The notes under the pieces are model-generated. The model worked only from the letters and a program-made list of their open reading frames with translations, was not told the origin of the DNA and made no database searches. A DNA stretch of 64,000 nucleotides from Heyndrickxia acidicola (lineage in GTDB: Bacteria; Bacillota; Bacilli; Bacillales; Bacillaceae_C). A program made the position numbers and the translations under genes. Every line of letters starts with the position of its first letter. Position 1 is the first letter of the stretch. Below, piece by piece: positions 19,077-28,532 of the stretch. The stretch is taken from positions 1,190,847 through 1,254,846 of the forward strand of contig NZ_KV440953.1 in NCBI RefSeq assembly GCF_001636425.1, read 5' to 3'.

Positions 19077-20099
19077 ATGCAGACCATCTCAAAGCTGTCC
19101 CGGGGACCCGGAGCAGCCTTCGAACAAATGGAGATCCCGGTTCCGAAAGAGAATGAAGTGCTGATCTCAATTAAAATCACGGCCTTATGCGGTACAGATT
19201 TACATATTTACGAGTGGAATAACTGGGCTGCGAATGCCAATATTCTGATTCCAGGCATTATGGGACATGAATGTGTGGGTGAAGTGGTAGAAACCGGTAC
19301 ACATGTCACTTCGTTGCGGAAAGGGGACCGGGTGAGTGTAGAAACCCATATTCCCTGCGGCACGTGTGACCTCTGTTTAAACGGCAAGGAGCATATTTGT
19401 GAGAATCTTAGATTATTTGGCCTGCACACCAATGGATGCTTTGCGGATTACGCGGTGGTTCCTGAGAAATGTGCCCGAAAAATCCCTCCAGAAATACCGG
19501 ATGAAATTGCTTCTGTTTTAGAGCCATTAGGTGTCGGTGTTCATGCTGCCCAAAAGGCTGAAATTAAAGATAAGCGCGTCGCAATCCTTGGAGCCGGCCC
19601 GATCGGCATTTTTGCCGCCAGTGCCTGCAACGCCCTTGGAGCAAGATCAGTAACCATTAGCGATCTCCAGTCCAGCCGGCTGGACATTGCCTCCAAGTGC
19701 ACGGATGTCTCTGCCTGGAACCCACTTAATACCGATATTTCTAGTCTTTTCAATAAACCAAATGCGCCAGATGTCATCATTGAAACCACAGGGAACAGCC
19801 GGGCATTAGCAGAAGCTCTCCCTTTTTTAAAAAAAGGAGGAACGGTAATTCTTTGTGGATTATTTTCAAATGAGGTCTCTCTTAATCTCTCAGCTGATAT
19901 TGTTTTCAAGGAGGCTGCAGTATACGGCATTCATGGCAGGCGAATGTGGGATACCTGGTCTTTGACGGAGGATCTGCTTACACAGGGGAAACTTGATATC
20001 CGTCCCGCCTTAACTCATCAACTGCCTCTTAAAGACTTTTCACAAGCCTTTGAGATAGCCCATAGCGGTCAAGGTGTAAAGGTTTTGTTAATCCCATAA
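19077..20099 (+). CDS. Zinc-dependent medium-chain dehydrogenase (threonine/sorbitol dehydrogenase type)
   Basis: A 340-residue MDR enzyme. The catalytic zinc ligands are C38 (LCGTDLH, with H43) and the GHE pair in IMGHECVG; the structural zinc loop is CGTCDLCLNGKEHIC. The Rossmann motif GAGPIGIFAA follows near residue 168. The early CGTDLHIYEWN resembles L-threonine 3-dehydrogenase, but polyol dehydrogenases share it. It heads a three-gene operon with an SDR and a BASS transporter; without a ketobutyrate CoA-ligase nearby a sugar-alcohol or hydroxy-acid substrate is as likely as threonine. Confidence 0.85.
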   Translation: MQTISKLSRGPGAAFEQMEIPVPKENEVLISIKITALCGTDLHIYEWNNWAANANILIPGIMGHECVGEVVETGTHVTSLRKGDRVSVETHIPCGTCDLCLNGKEHICENLRLFGLHTNGCFADYAVVPEKCARKIPPEIPDEIASVLEPLGVGVHAAQKAEIKDKRVAILGAGPIGIFAASACNALGARSVTISDLQSSRLDIASKCTDVSAWNPLNTDISSLFNKPNAPDVIIETTGNSRALAEALPFLKKGGTVILCGLFSNEVSLNLSADIVFKEAAVYGIHGRRMWDTWSLTEDLLTQGKLDIRPALTHQLPLKDFSQAFEIAHSGQGVKVLLIP

Positions 20100-20130
20100 T
20101 ATTTTTCTAGTTTAAGAGGAGGTCTTTTGA

Positions 20131-20895
20131 ATGAGCAAAAAAATCGCAGTCGTTACAGGGGCTGCACAAGGCTTAGGCTTTGCGATTGCTGAGCTATTGT
20201 CTGCGGCTGACCATAAAGTGATTTTATTGGATCGGAATGAAGAACAATTACAGGCTGCAACTGAAAAACTGGTACAGTCAGGGAAAGAAGCGCACGGAGT
20301 CATTATTGATCTTAGCATCACTGAAAGTATTCATGGTGTTATCGATGAAATCCATAAAGAGTTTGGAAAGATCCATGTTCTAGTCAATAATGCCGGAGTC
20401 AATTTCGTAAAGCCAATGGATCAGGTAAAAGAAAGCGACTGGGATTTTGTGATGAATATTAATTTGAAAGCAGCCTTCTTTGTGATCCAATCGGCCGCTC
20501 CTTTTATGGCGGACGGAGGCTCGATTATTAACATATCATCTGTTGCGGCCAATAGCCCGAGGCCGTTGTCAGTCGCCTACGCTGCCTCAAAAGCCGGAAT
20601 CATCAGTTTAACCAAAACGGCTTCCATCGTCCTCGCTCCCCGCCGCATTCGGGTGAATGCTGTGTGTCCTGGAGCCATGGAAACGGACCTGCTTTCGAAA
20701 ATGGCGGAGGATATGAGCGACCTTTCCAGCAGTACCCCGGAGCAGTCCTTGAAGAATTATGTTGGGGATATCCCACTTGGTAGAATCAGCGCACCTGAAG
20801 ATGTAGCAAAAGCGGTGGAATTTTTAGCATCTGACAATGCCAATTATATTACCGGGCAGGCACTGAATGTTTGCGGGGGCTGGACGGTCAGATAG
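20131..20895 (+). CDS. Short-chain dehydrogenase/reductase (SDR)
   Basis: The 254-residue classical SDR has the cofactor motif TGAAQGLG near residue 10, the NNAG motif, the catalytic serine in INISS and the YAASK pair (YxxxK). It ends with the usual GGWTVR tail. It starts behind AGGAGG, 31 bases after the zinc dehydrogenase, and precedes the transporter by 21 bases. An NAD(P)-dependent oxidoreduction on the same substrate pathway is likely; the specific substrate is not visible. Confidence 0.88.
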   Translation: MSKKIAVVTGAAQGLGFAIAELLSAADHKVILLDRNEEQLQAATEKLVQSGKEAHGVIIDLSITESIHGVIDEIHKEFGKIHVLVNNAGVNFVKPMDQVKESDWDFVMNINLKAAFFVIQSAAPFMADGGSIINISSVAANSPRPLSVAYAASKAGIISLTKTASIVLAPRRIRVNAVCPGAMETDLLSKMAEDMSDLSSSTPEQSLKNYVGDIPLGRISAPEDVAKAVEFLASDNANYITGQALNVCGGWTVR

Positions 20896-20916
20896 CAGTA
20901 AGGAGCAAAGCCTTTC

Positions 20917-21891
20917 ATGAGGATTTTACTAATGATCATAACAAAATTCCTACCTTTATGGATTATTGTCTGTGCCTTTTTAGGCTACCAATTTCCAATG
21001 TGGTTTGCCGATATTAAAAATGTAAGCGCATTCTGTCTAGGGTTTATCCTTTTTGTCATGGGACTCACCTTATCAAGAGAAACCCTCAAACGTGTTCTTT
21101 TGCATCCTAAGAATGCCATCATAGGGGCTTGTGGGAAATGGATTGTCACCACCGGCATTTCTTTTTTATTGGCGAATCTATTTTTCGCCCATCAGATTGA
21201 ACTAAAAACCGGCATCATTCTTGCCGGCTCCGTACCAAGCGGAACCTCAGCCAATCTTTATACGATGATGGCGGGTGGAAGCGTGGCATTAAGTATTTTA
21301 ATGTCTACGATCGACACCTTTATTGGTCCTTTTTTCACTCCCCTCATCATGAAATTGACTGCAGCAAACAACGTGCATGATGCGATTACACCGCTTATCC
21401 TAAAAATGGTGTATGTCGTACTGATTCCCATTACGGCAGGCCTGCTCATTCAATGGAAATTTGAAGAAAAGATAACGGCCGTTCGAAGTATGATTCCGAT
21501 TTTATCGTCCATCGCCCTTCTCATTGTGGATGTATCGGTTGTGTCCAATGCACATACCATGTTAGCGCAGAACATCAGAATTCTTCCCATGCTGTTTATT
21601 TGCGTGGTAATACAAATTATCCTCCCGATGATCCTTGGATATGTCTATAGTACAATTTTTAAAATGGACGAACCGGAAAGACGTTCGATTGTATATGAAT
21701 TCGGGATCTGCAATACAGCATTAGCAGCTCTCCTTGCGATGGAAAGCATCGGTCCAATTGCAGCAGTGCCTGCCGTAACCAATATGATTATGAATACATC
21801 CCTTGGGGCCCTGATCGCGATTTTATGGGAGAAGAAATGGGGAATCGGTTTAAAAAAACAAGGGAATGTTGAAATGAAGCGTACTTCCTAA
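20917..21891 (+). CDS. Bile acid:sodium symporter (BASS/PanS-like) family transporter
   Basis: The 324-residue protein has about nine or ten membrane segments and the BASS hallmarks FVMGLTLS near residue 47, GSVPSGTSANLYT near 106 and the late FGICNTALAALLAM near 265. Members import organic anions such as pantothenate precursors, 2-oxo acids or bile acids with sodium. As the last gene of the dehydrogenase/SDR operon it probably brings in or exports the substrate of those enzymes. A strong terminator follows. Confidence 0.85.
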   Translation: MRILLMIITKFLPLWIIVCAFLGYQFPMWFADIKNVSAFCLGFILFVMGLTLSRETLKRVLLHPKNAIIGACGKWIVTTGISFLLANLFFAHQIELKTGIILAGSVPSGTSANLYTMMAGGSVALSILMSTIDTFIGPFFTPLIMKLTAANNVHDAITPLILKMVYVVLIPITAGLLIQWKFEEKITAVRSMIPILSSIALLIVDVSVVSNAHTMLAQNIRILPMLFICVVIQIILPMILGYVYSTIFKMDEPERRSIVYEFGICNTALAALLAMESIGPIAAVPAVTNMIMNTSLGALIAILWEKKWGIGLKKQGNVEMKRTS

Positions 21892-21893
21892 CG

Positions 21894-21926
21894 AAAAGGG
21901 CTCCTGCATCTGCAGGGAGCCCTTTA
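21894..21926. terminator. Bidirectional terminator between convergent operons
   Basis: AAAAGGGCTCCTGCA pairs with TGCAGGGAGCCCTTT around a two-base loop. It lies between the BASS gene stop and the end of the dihydrolipoyl dehydrogenase gene and can serve both. Confidence 0.85.
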
Positions 21927-21941
21927 TACTGTCGTGATCTT

Positions 21942-23294
21942 TCATTCATTTGTTAGAGGTAATGCCTCCTGGATCCCTTCCACAATCGAAGGGTGCGGAT
22001 AGATCATGTTTGCTAATTCATCGATTGTCGATTCCAGTGTAAGTGCAAGAGTAGCATGAGAAATCATTTCTGTGGCATTAGGGCATAGTAGGTGGACCCC
22101 CAGCACTCTGCCGTAATTTTTTTCAGCAACAATTTTAATAAAACCGGTATTTTCCCCTTCAATAAGCGCCATCCCGCTCGCCTTCATAGAAAAAACATGC
22201 TCCTCATAATCAAAGCCCCTGAATGCAGCTTCTTCACTCGTGATTCCGACCATTGCCGCTTCCGGATGAGAATACGTGCACTGGGGAACAAAATCATAAA
22301 TAACCGGCTCTGTTTTCATTCCTAATGCATGTTCAACCGCCACTTTTCCCTCTGCCATCGCCACATGGGCCAGCATAATGGGACTCGCACAATCACCGAT
22401 GGCATAAATGCCTTCAATGCTGGTTTCCTGATATGCATTGACTTGAATTTTGTTTCCGGATTGGAGAATGCCTGCATGATCCAGATTTAATTCTTCCAGT
22501 ACTGCCTTCCGGCCAACAGCCGCAAGTACCCTCTCAGCCTCCACCACATAGCCTCCGGATAAAGTCAGTTCCACTTTCCCTTGTTCCTTCTTCGCAATCT
22601 TCTCGACACGGTTCTCCAGATAAAAATGAACCCCTTTTTCTGAAAGCTGCCTGGTTAAGCTCTTAGAGATATCGCTATCCATCATCGGCAGGATACGCTC
22701 TGTTGCTTCGATCACGTGAACGTCCAGTCCAAGCTCTGCAAAAATCGTGGCGAACTCGATTCCAATGACCCCGCCGCCTATTATAGCCACTTCCTTTGGC
22801 AGCTCCGTTAAGGAAAGGAAGTCATCACTCGTTCCAACCTCTGGCAAATCAATGCCCTCGATCGTTGGCACAATAGGACGGCTTCCAGTGGCAAGGATGA
22901 TGGCATCACCTTCAATTAGACGTTTTTCTTCCCCCACTACCATGACTTGTTTATTTGGTAAAAGGGAAGCAGTTCCCTTTACCACATTAATTTCCCCTGT
23001 GCGAAGAAGCCCTTCTACCCCTTTGCGCAGTTTCAGCACAGCTGCCTCCTTCTGGGAAAACATCGATTTCCATGGCACATCACCCTTCATTTTCTCAGGA
23101 AACATCAACCGTCCCTTATGCCAGGTATAGGATGATTCCAGCAAGCTTTTTGTCGGAATGCATCCTGTATTTAAACAGGTGCCTCCCAACACATTCTTTT
23201 CAATTAAGGTCACTTCAGCCCCCAACCGGGTTGCATGCAGGGCCGCGGTGTAGCCGCCGGGACCTCCGCCAATGATGATCACTCTCTTTTTCAT
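21942..23294 (-). CDS. acoL: Dihydrolipoyl dehydrogenase (E3) of the acetoin/2-oxo acid dehydrogenase complex
   Basis: A 450-residue FAD enzyme: FAD-binding GGGPGGYTAA at residues 9-18, redox disulfide C40/C45 in GGTCLNTGC, NAD-binding GGGVIGIEFA, the ATGSRP segment, and the dimer-interface motif with the catalytic HPS in YPHPSIVEG near the end. It re-oxidises dihydrolipoamide on the E2 subunit. It is the last gene of the operon, one base after the E2 stop. The symbol is given by operon order; bkd-type or pdh-type use is possible. Confidence 0.9.
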   Translation of the reverse strand: MKKRVIIIGGGPGGYTAALHATRLGAEVTLIEKNVLGGTCLNTGCIPTKSLLESSYTWHKGRLMFPEKMKGDVPWKSMFSQKEAAVLKLRKGVEGLLRTGEINVVKGTASLLPNKQVMVVGEEKRLIEGDAIILATGSRPIVPTIEGIDLPEVGTSDDFLSLTELPKEVAIIGGGVIGIEFATIFAELGLDVHVIEATERILPMMDSDISKSLTRQLSEKGVHFYLENRVEKIAKKEQGKVELTLSGGYVVEAERVLAAVGRKAVLEELNLDHAGILQSGNKIQVNAYQETSIEGIYAIGDCASPIMLAHVAMAEGKVAVEHALGMKTEPVIYDFVPQCTYSHPEAAMVGITSEEAAFRGFDYEEHVFSMKASGMALIEGENTGFIKIVAEKNYGRVLGVHLLCPNATEMISHATLALTLESTIDELANMIYPHPSIVEGIQEALPLTNE

Positions 23295-23295
23295 G

Positions 23296-24648
23296 CTAAT
23301 CCCTCTCTTTCACAAGCAGACGAAGCGGCTCTTGGATATAGTAATCGATGGACCGGAGAAAATGGGCGGCATCCGCTCCGTCCAAAGCCCTGTGATCGAA
23401 AGAAAGCGAGAGCTCCATAAAGGAACGGCGGACAACCTTCTCCCCTTCAAATACGGGCTTTTCTTGTATCCTCCCAACCCCCAGAATCCCTATTTCGGGA
23501 GGATTAATGATCGGCGTAAAGTGGTCTATCCCTTCCATACCGAGATTGCTGATCGTAAAGGTGGCACCTTGTGTTTCCTCAAGTCTCAGCTTCTGCTCCT
23601 TCGCGCGAATGGTTACATCCCGAAGCGTATCGGCTATATCCAGCAAGTCTTTTTGATGTACGTTTCGAATGACCGGAACAATCAGCCCGCCAGGAACGGA
23701 TACCGCGACACCGATATGAACATCGTTGTGATAGAGAATGTCTTTCCCCTGAAACCATGCATTCAGAGCAGGATGTTTTGGCAAAGTTCTTGCAACTATT
23801 TTGATCAACAAATGTGTTAGCGTAATCTTCGTATTTGTGTTCATTGCTTCTTTATTTAATACATCCTTTGCAGCCACCAATGCCGTCACATCGATTTCCC
23901 TTGTCACCGTCACGTGCGGAATTTCCTGCCAGCTTTTCGTCATCCTTTCAGCGATGACTTTCCGCATTCCTTTGACAGGTTTGGAGGTTGTCCGAGATAT
24001 GAATTGCTCCTCGGATGCTCCGTTCTTTCCACTTGAAACCTCCAATTGCTTTTTGATCACATCTGGTAGCAGAATTCTCTTTTTCTGCCCAATGTCTTCC
24101 CAATTGATCTGCTGTTCCTCCGCATATTTTTTCGCAACCGGCGAAATGGCTGGTTTGTTAGGAGAATCCGAGATTGTTTTTACATCTCTTGACACAATAA
24201 TCCCATTGGGGCCGGTTCCTGTTACTTCCTCCAGTAAGACCCCTTCGTCTCTCATTACTTTTTTTGCATAAGGAGTCGCTTTAACATATGTATCCGCATG
24301 GGATTGATTCTCGCCTTCATTCTGTATGGCTGAGCTAATCGAAAGCTTCTCCTTTGTGGGATTATCAGGAGCACTCTCGGTTGAATCCAAATAATTATCA
24401 ATGTTTTCCGTTTCACTGGCGATGATGGCTATAGGTTTTCCCACATCCACGGTGGAACCAGCTTCTTGAAAGATATACCTAAGAACCCCTCCTTGAGGTG
24501 CCTCTACCTCATTGGTGATTTTATCGGTTTCCACCTCGTACAGCGCCTCTCCTTCCGCTACCTTTTCACCAACCGTTTTGGTCCAATGGGAAATGGTCCC
24601 CTCCGTCATGGTTAAGCCAAACTTTGGCATTGTGATCACAAACGCCAT
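23296..24648 (-). CDS. acoC: Dihydrolipoamide acyltransferase (E2)
   Basis: The start is placed at 24648 because GAGGAGG sits just upstream and the protein then opens directly with the lipoyl domain. The lipoyl lysine is K43 in VETDKITNEVEA, a peripheral-subunit-binding domain follows (ATPYAKKVMRDEG), and the catalytic domain ends with SFDHRALDGADAA, which has the HRxxDG active site. 450 residues with a single lipoyl domain is normal for AcoC-type E2. It transfers the acyl group made by E1 to CoA. Confidence 0.92.
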   Translation of the reverse strand: MAFVITMPKFGLTMTEGTISHWTKTVGEKVAEGEALYEVETDKITNEVEAPQGGVLRYIFQEAGSTVDVGKPIAIIASETENIDNYLDSTESAPDNPTKEKLSISSAIQNEGENQSHADTYVKATPYAKKVMRDEGVLLEEVTGTGPNGIIVSRDVKTISDSPNKPAISPVAKKYAEEQQINWEDIGQKKRILLPDVIKKQLEVSSGKNGASEEQFISRTTSKPVKGMRKVIAERMTKSWQEIPHVTVTREIDVTALVAAKDVLNKEAMNTNTKITLTHLLIKIVARTLPKHPALNAWFQGKDILYHNDVHIGVAVSVPGGLIVPVIRNVHQKDLLDIADTLRDVTIRAKEQKLRLEETQGATFTISNLGMEGIDHFTPIINPPEIGILGVGRIQEKPVFEGEKVVRRSFMELSLSFDHRALDGADAAHFLRSIDYYIQEPLRLLVKERD

Positions 24649-24851
24649 TTCATTTCCTCCTCTCTTTACACAAGGCTGTTTTCGCATAGATTGTTGTTTT
24701 TCGTACAGATATCCAAACCCATATGTCGGTTGATTTCGCAGCATCTTTTCGTCCACTATTCAAAAGTCTAGTGGCTGAGCCTTTTGTTTTACTTGTTATT
24801 TAATACAAATAACAACAAAGTTTACGAAAAAAGCCTTTCACAACTATCCGT

Positions 24852-25829
24852 TTACCACCGGGTTTTTAAAACCGCATTTACAACACTTTCCACTTGCGGA
24901 ATGACATGCTTTTCAAGGGGCGGACTAAATGGTACAGGTGTGAAAGCGGCTCCTACACGAACGATAGGCGCATCCAAGTATTCCAGTACATTCTCGCTGA
25001 CCGCTGCCGCTATCTCGGCCCCAACTCCGCCTGTTTTGACCGCTTCATGGGCAATCACAAGCTTATGTGTTTTTTTCAAAGAAGCATAGATGGTTTCCAT
25101 ATCCAGCGGCACAATCGAACGTAAGTCGATGACTTCTGCCTTTAATCCGTGTTCCTCTTCAAGAATATCTGCAGCCTCCAGGCATTTTCCCAGCATGGCA
25201 GAATACGAGACAATGGTAATATCGTGTCCTTCCTTCACCACTTTCGCTTTACCGATCGGTATCGTATAGTCGTCTTCTGATACTTCCCCCTTTTTATTGA
25301 ACAGATCCTTGTGTTCAAAAAAGATCACAGGGTTTGGATCCCGTATCGCTGCCTTCAGCAAGCCTTTCGCATCTGCCGCATTCGAAGGTATGACGACCTT
25401 TAAACCAGGAATATGTAGAAACCAGGCTTCAAGCGATTGGGAGTGCTGTGCTGCAGCGGATTGAGTTACACCATCCGGAGCCCTCAAAACGAGCGGCATC
25501 TTGGCCTGGCCGCCAAACATATAGCGGATTTTGGCCATTTGGTTCAGTACTTCATCCATGGTGACACCAATGAAATCGGCGAAGTGCATATCGACGACAG
25601 GCACGGATCCTGCCAGGGCAGCACCGATTCCTGCACCGACGATGGCGGTCTCGGATATAGGCGTATCCCGGACCCGCTCGAGCCCAAATTCTTTCGGAAG
25701 CCCTTTAAATTGGCCAAAGATCCCTCCTTGACTGGCAATGTCTTCCCCCATAATAAACACTCGTTCGTCTCTTCTCATTTCTTCCTGCATTGCTTCCAGG
25801 GTGGCCTGGGAAAAGGAAATTTTACGCAT
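24852..25829 (-). CDS. acoB: 2-oxo acid/acetoin dehydrogenase E1 beta subunit
   Basis: Start chosen at ATG 25829 (RKISFSQATLEAM...) because an AGAGGAGGAA site lies in the end of the E1 alpha gene; the two genes overlap by eight bases. This gives 325 residues, the family length. Typical transketolase-like beta-subunit blocks are visible: VFIMGEDIASQGGIFG, DTPISETAIVGAGIG, and HKLVIAHEAVKTGGVG. With E1 alpha it forms the thiamine-diphosphate enzyme that attacks acetoin or a 2-oxo acid. About 200 bases separate it from the E2 gene, with no gene between. Confidence 0.92.
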   Translation of the reverse strand: MRKISFSQATLEAMQEEMRRDERVFIMGEDIASQGGIFGQFKGLPKEFGLERVRDTPISETAIVGAGIGAALAGSVPVVDMHFADFIGVTMDEVLNQMAKIRYMFGGQAKMPLVLRAPDGVTQSAAAQHSQSLEAWFLHIPGLKVVIPSNAADAKGLLKAAIRDPNPVIFFEHKDLFNKKGEVSEDDYTIPIGKAKVVKEGHDITIVSYSAMLGKCLEAADILEEEHGLKAEVIDLRSIVPLDMETIYASLKKTHKLVIAHEAVKTGGVGAEIAAAVSENVLEYLDAPIVRVGAAFTPVPFSPPLEKHVIPQVESVVNAVLKTRW

Positions 25830-26814
25830 GGACGGTTTCCTCCTCTGCATATAGGTCTTCAAAAGCTTCTTCTGGTTTTGGATACGGGCTTTCCTCGGCA
25901 AAGGCAACGGCCTCACTGATTTCAGCCTGCACCCGTTCTTCGATTTCTTTTAATTCAGCATCGGACAGTAATTTTTCTGCGAGAACTCTTTCTAAAAACT
26001 TTTTCAACGGATCGTTTGTTTCCATTTGATTCAGGACTTCTTCTCTTGTACGGTATTGCTCTGGATCTCCGACGAAATGCCCTTTAACCCTGTAGGTCTT
26101 GCACTCGATTAACGTCGGGCCATCCCCCTGCTTCGCGCGGTTCACCGCTTTTTGCGCAGCTTCGTATACCGCAAACACATCATTTCCATCTACAATTTCA
26201 CTAGGCATTCCGTATGAGGCAGAGCGAACCGCGATATCGGTGACAGCAGTCGCCTCATGTAAAGGAGTTGTAGAGGCCCATTGGTTATTTTCACAGACAA
26301 AAATCACTGGAAGGTTCCACACCGCAGCCATGTTCAGGCCTTCATGGAAGGTTCCGCGGTTACTGGCACCATCGCCGAAAAAGCACACCGCCACTTGATC
26401 ACTTTTGCGCAGCTGGATAGAAAGCGCCGCTCCCACAGCCAGGTTAAATCCTCCGCCTACAACCCCGTTTGCTCCCAGCATACCAATACTAAAATCGGCA
26501 ATATGCATGGAGCCGCCTTTCCCTTTACAGTAACCGGTTTTTCTTCCATACAGCTCCGCCATACAACGTTTCACATCCGCGCCTTTTGCGATTGTATGCC
26601 CGTGGCCCCTGTGAGTACTGGTAATGTAATCTGCATTAGTCAATGTACTGCAGACACCCACTCCGGTTGCTTCCTCGCCAATGTAGAGATGGACAAATCC
26701 GGGGATATCCCCCGCTAAAAATTTTTCATTTATCGTTTCTTCAAAGCGCCGGATCAGGAGCATCCGATAATACCAATCCTTCAGTCGTTCACTCGACACT
26801 GCAGCCTCTACCAT
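25822..26814 (-). CDS. acoA: 2-oxo acid/acetoin dehydrogenase E1 alpha subunit
   Basis: A 330-residue thiamine-diphosphate enzyme: substrate segment STHRGHGH, the GKGGSMHIAD block that is common in acetoin and pyruvate E1 alpha, and the ThDP/Mg motif GDGASNRGTFHEGLNMA ending near CENNQWA. It is the first gene of the acoABCL-like operon. No acoR-type sigma-54 activator or -24/-12 promoter is present; a cre-like site and an ACCAAT/ATTGGT palindrome lie upstream instead. Acetoin is the best guess because of subunit order and sequence style. Confidence 0.92.
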   Translation of the reverse strand: MVEAAVSSERLKDWYYRMLLIRRFEETINEKFLAGDIPGFVHLYIGEEATGVGVCSTLTNADYITSTHRGHGHTIAKGADVKRCMAELYGRKTGYCKGKGGSMHIADFSIGMLGANGVVGGGFNLAVGAALSIQLRKSDQVAVCFFGDGASNRGTFHEGLNMAAVWNLPVIFVCENNQWASTTPLHEATAVTDIAVRSASYGMPSEIVDGNDVFAVYEAAQKAVNRAKQGDGPTLIECKTYRVKGHFVGDPEQYRTREEVLNQMETNDPLKKFLERVLAEKLLSDAELKEIEERVQAEISEAVAFAEESPYPKPEEAFEDLYAEEETVHA

Positions 26815-26867
26815 TGTAAAGCCTCCTTTAAGCTTTTTTTCTTTCTCTATGAAAAGGGTACGAAAAA

Positions 26868-26881
26868 ATAAAGCGTTTTCA
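26868..26881 (-). promoter_or_regulatory. cre-like site upstream of acoA
   Basis: On the minus strand TGAAAACGCTTTAT matches the CcpA cre consensus except near its 3' end. It lies 54 bases before the acoA start, so glucose repression of the operon is plausible. Confidence 0.5.
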
Positions 26882-26885
26882 TATA

Positions 26886-26903
26886 ACCAATGTTAAAATT
26901 GGT
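26886..26903. promoter_or_regulatory. ACCAAT-N6-ATTGGT palindrome between the MocR gene and acoA
   Basis: A perfect 6+6 inverted repeat overlaps the stop codon of the MocR regulator gene. It lies directly upstream of the cre-like site and is a candidate operator for the neighbouring MocR protein; with weak T-richness on either side it is a poor terminator. Confidence 0.45.
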
Positions 26904-28359
26904 ATGCTTTGTACGCAGAAATGGCATCCGAAATAAGATCAAGTCCCTTTTTCAGCCCTTCGTGGGACGGATGGGTAAACGCAAGGCGGATATGGTGATC
27001 GTACAGCCCAACCCCGCTCATCCAATTTCCCGGCACGAACGTCAGGCCTTTTTTTACGGCAACTTCCAAGAGACGCTCCGCCGGAACCTCTTTCGGAATG
27101 CGGCACCAAAGAAACACCCCACCTTTTGGGATTTGGCAGTGCAGGAAGGAACTAGCCTTCACGCGGAGCTGCACTTCCTTAAGACGCTGGGCATATCCGT
27201 ATCTTAGCTTTTGAATATGAGTTTCCAGAAGGCCGCCGGTTATGTAGGCGTGGAGCGCGATTTGTGTTAAGTTGTTGCTGTGTAAATCCACACGCTGCTT
27301 AATTTTGGACAAATGGCGTATAATCCCCTCTGATGCGACTAAAACAGCTACCCTTAACTCCGGGTAAAGATACTTTGAAAAGGATTGGATATAAATAACG
27401 TGATCTGATCCAAGCGTTTGGATGGGCGGGTCCGGTTTTTCACTGTAATAGAGGAGACTGAAGGGATCGTCTTCCACAATAAAAACCCCGTACTTCTTCG
27501 CTAAATGGAGCAATTGCTTTCGGCGTTCAAGGGACATGGTAATACCTGTGGGATTTTGGAAAGTGGGATTTACATAAATAAACTTTACGGGAAATTGCAT
27601 CAGCATATTTTCCAGACTGTCCAGGCGGATCCCTTCCTCATCCAGGGTAATTCGCAAAATCTTGGCACCGGTTGCGGTAAAAGCATCGGCTGCCGCTAAA
27701 AAACCGGGCTCTTCCATGATCACAAAGTCACCGGGTTTTAAAAACAAGCGGCTAATCAAATCCAATCCCTGCATCGCTCCGGATACCATCATGATTTCAT
27801 TCAGCTCAGCTGTGACCCCGACTTTTTTCAGCCAATTAATCATTTCGAGCCGAAGAGGTTCATAGCCTTGCGTAGGGGAAGGTAGCTGCAGCAAAACGGG
27901 GTTTCTTCTCAGGTGCTCAGCAAAGCATTGACTGAATTCAATGCCGGGATGTACTTCCGGTGCAGCGCCAACACCACCTAAATTGATAAGTGATTGATCC
28001 TGGCCAAGACTCATAATCTCATCCATCCCATGATTGATTTCCCCCGTCGGATACGCAAAATCAACGGGGTTATCGAGTTGAACTTCCTTTTCTTTCAATC
28101 TTGTCCCTCGGAGAATAAAGGTGCCGCTTCCCTGATGACTTCGGACAATCCCTTTCATTTTCATTTCTTCATTGGCAAGTGTAATCGTCATTCTGCTCAC
28201 ATTCAAAAGCTTGGCCATCGTTCTTTCTGAAGGCAGCCGGAAACCGGGCTTTAATTGCCCGTCATGGACCAAAAGTTCAATTTGATTGGAGATTTGTTTA
28301 TATAAAGGTGTTTTTTCTTGAGGGTTAATTACGACTTCTTTCCAAATATTTTGCGTCAT
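26893..28359 (-). CDS. MocR-type regulator (GntR HTH fused to aminotransferase-like domain)
   Basis: Start placed at ATG 28359 behind GGGGAGGAG, giving 488 residues. The N-terminal winged HTH (about 15-80) has LPSERTMAKLLNVSRMTI; the rest is a fold-type I aminotransferase domain with the PLP lysine K329 in QSFSKYLYPELR. MocR proteins usually control genes beside them, often with PLP or an amino compound as effector. It sits between the acoABCL-like operon and an MFS transporter on the same strand, and is the likely regulator of one or both. Confidence 0.9.
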   Translation of the reverse strand: MTQNIWKEVVINPQEKTPLYKQISNQIELLVHDGQLKPGFRLPSERTMAKLLNVSRMTITLANEEMKMKGIVRSHQGSGTFILRGTRLKEKEVQLDNPVDFAYPTGEINHGMDEIMSLGQDQSLINLGGVGAAPEVHPGIEFSQCFAEHLRRNPVLLQLPSPTQGYEPLRLEMINWLKKVGVTAELNEIMMVSGAMQGLDLISRLFLKPGDFVIMEEPGFLAAADAFTATGAKILRITLDEEGIRLDSLENMLMQFPVKFIYVNPTFQNPTGITMSLERRKQLLHLAKKYGVFIVEDDPFSLLYYSEKPDPPIQTLGSDHVIYIQSFSKYLYPELRVAVLVASEGIIRHLSKIKQRVDLHSNNLTQIALHAYITGGLLETHIQKLRYGYAQRLKEVQLRVKASSFLHCQIPKGGVFLWCRIPKEVPAERLLEVAVKKGLTFVPGNWMSGVGLYDHHIRLAFTHPSHEGLKKGLDLISDAISAYKAYQF

Positions 28360-28492
28360 GTACGATCTCCTCCCCAATTCATCGTCTTTATGCTGTATCC
28401 TTCGATTTCCGAAATGTTATATTTATAATTTTAACGGAATACTAAAAAGTTTTAAATAATGAAATATTCAATATTCAATATTCAATAAATAG

Positions 28493-28522
28493 AGCTATTC
28501 TGTAATGAATCGCAGAATAGCC
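28493..28522. terminator. Terminator after the MFS gene
   Basis: AGCTATTCTG pairs with CAGAATAGCC around a ten-base loop, 11 bases past the MFS stop on the minus strand. Three tandem copies of ATATTCA (28464-28485) lie next to it. Confidence 0.65.
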
Positions 28523-28532
28523 TGTTTTGTGC

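Noticed and set aside
23272-23820. 182-codon plus-strand frame opposite acoC
   Set aside because: Shadow of the E2 gene, which has clear lipoyl and HRxxDG motifs.
28464-28485. Three ATATTCA repeats as a CRISPR-like or iteron array
   Set aside because: Too few and too short, with no spacing; simple AT-rich tandem repeat next to a terminator.
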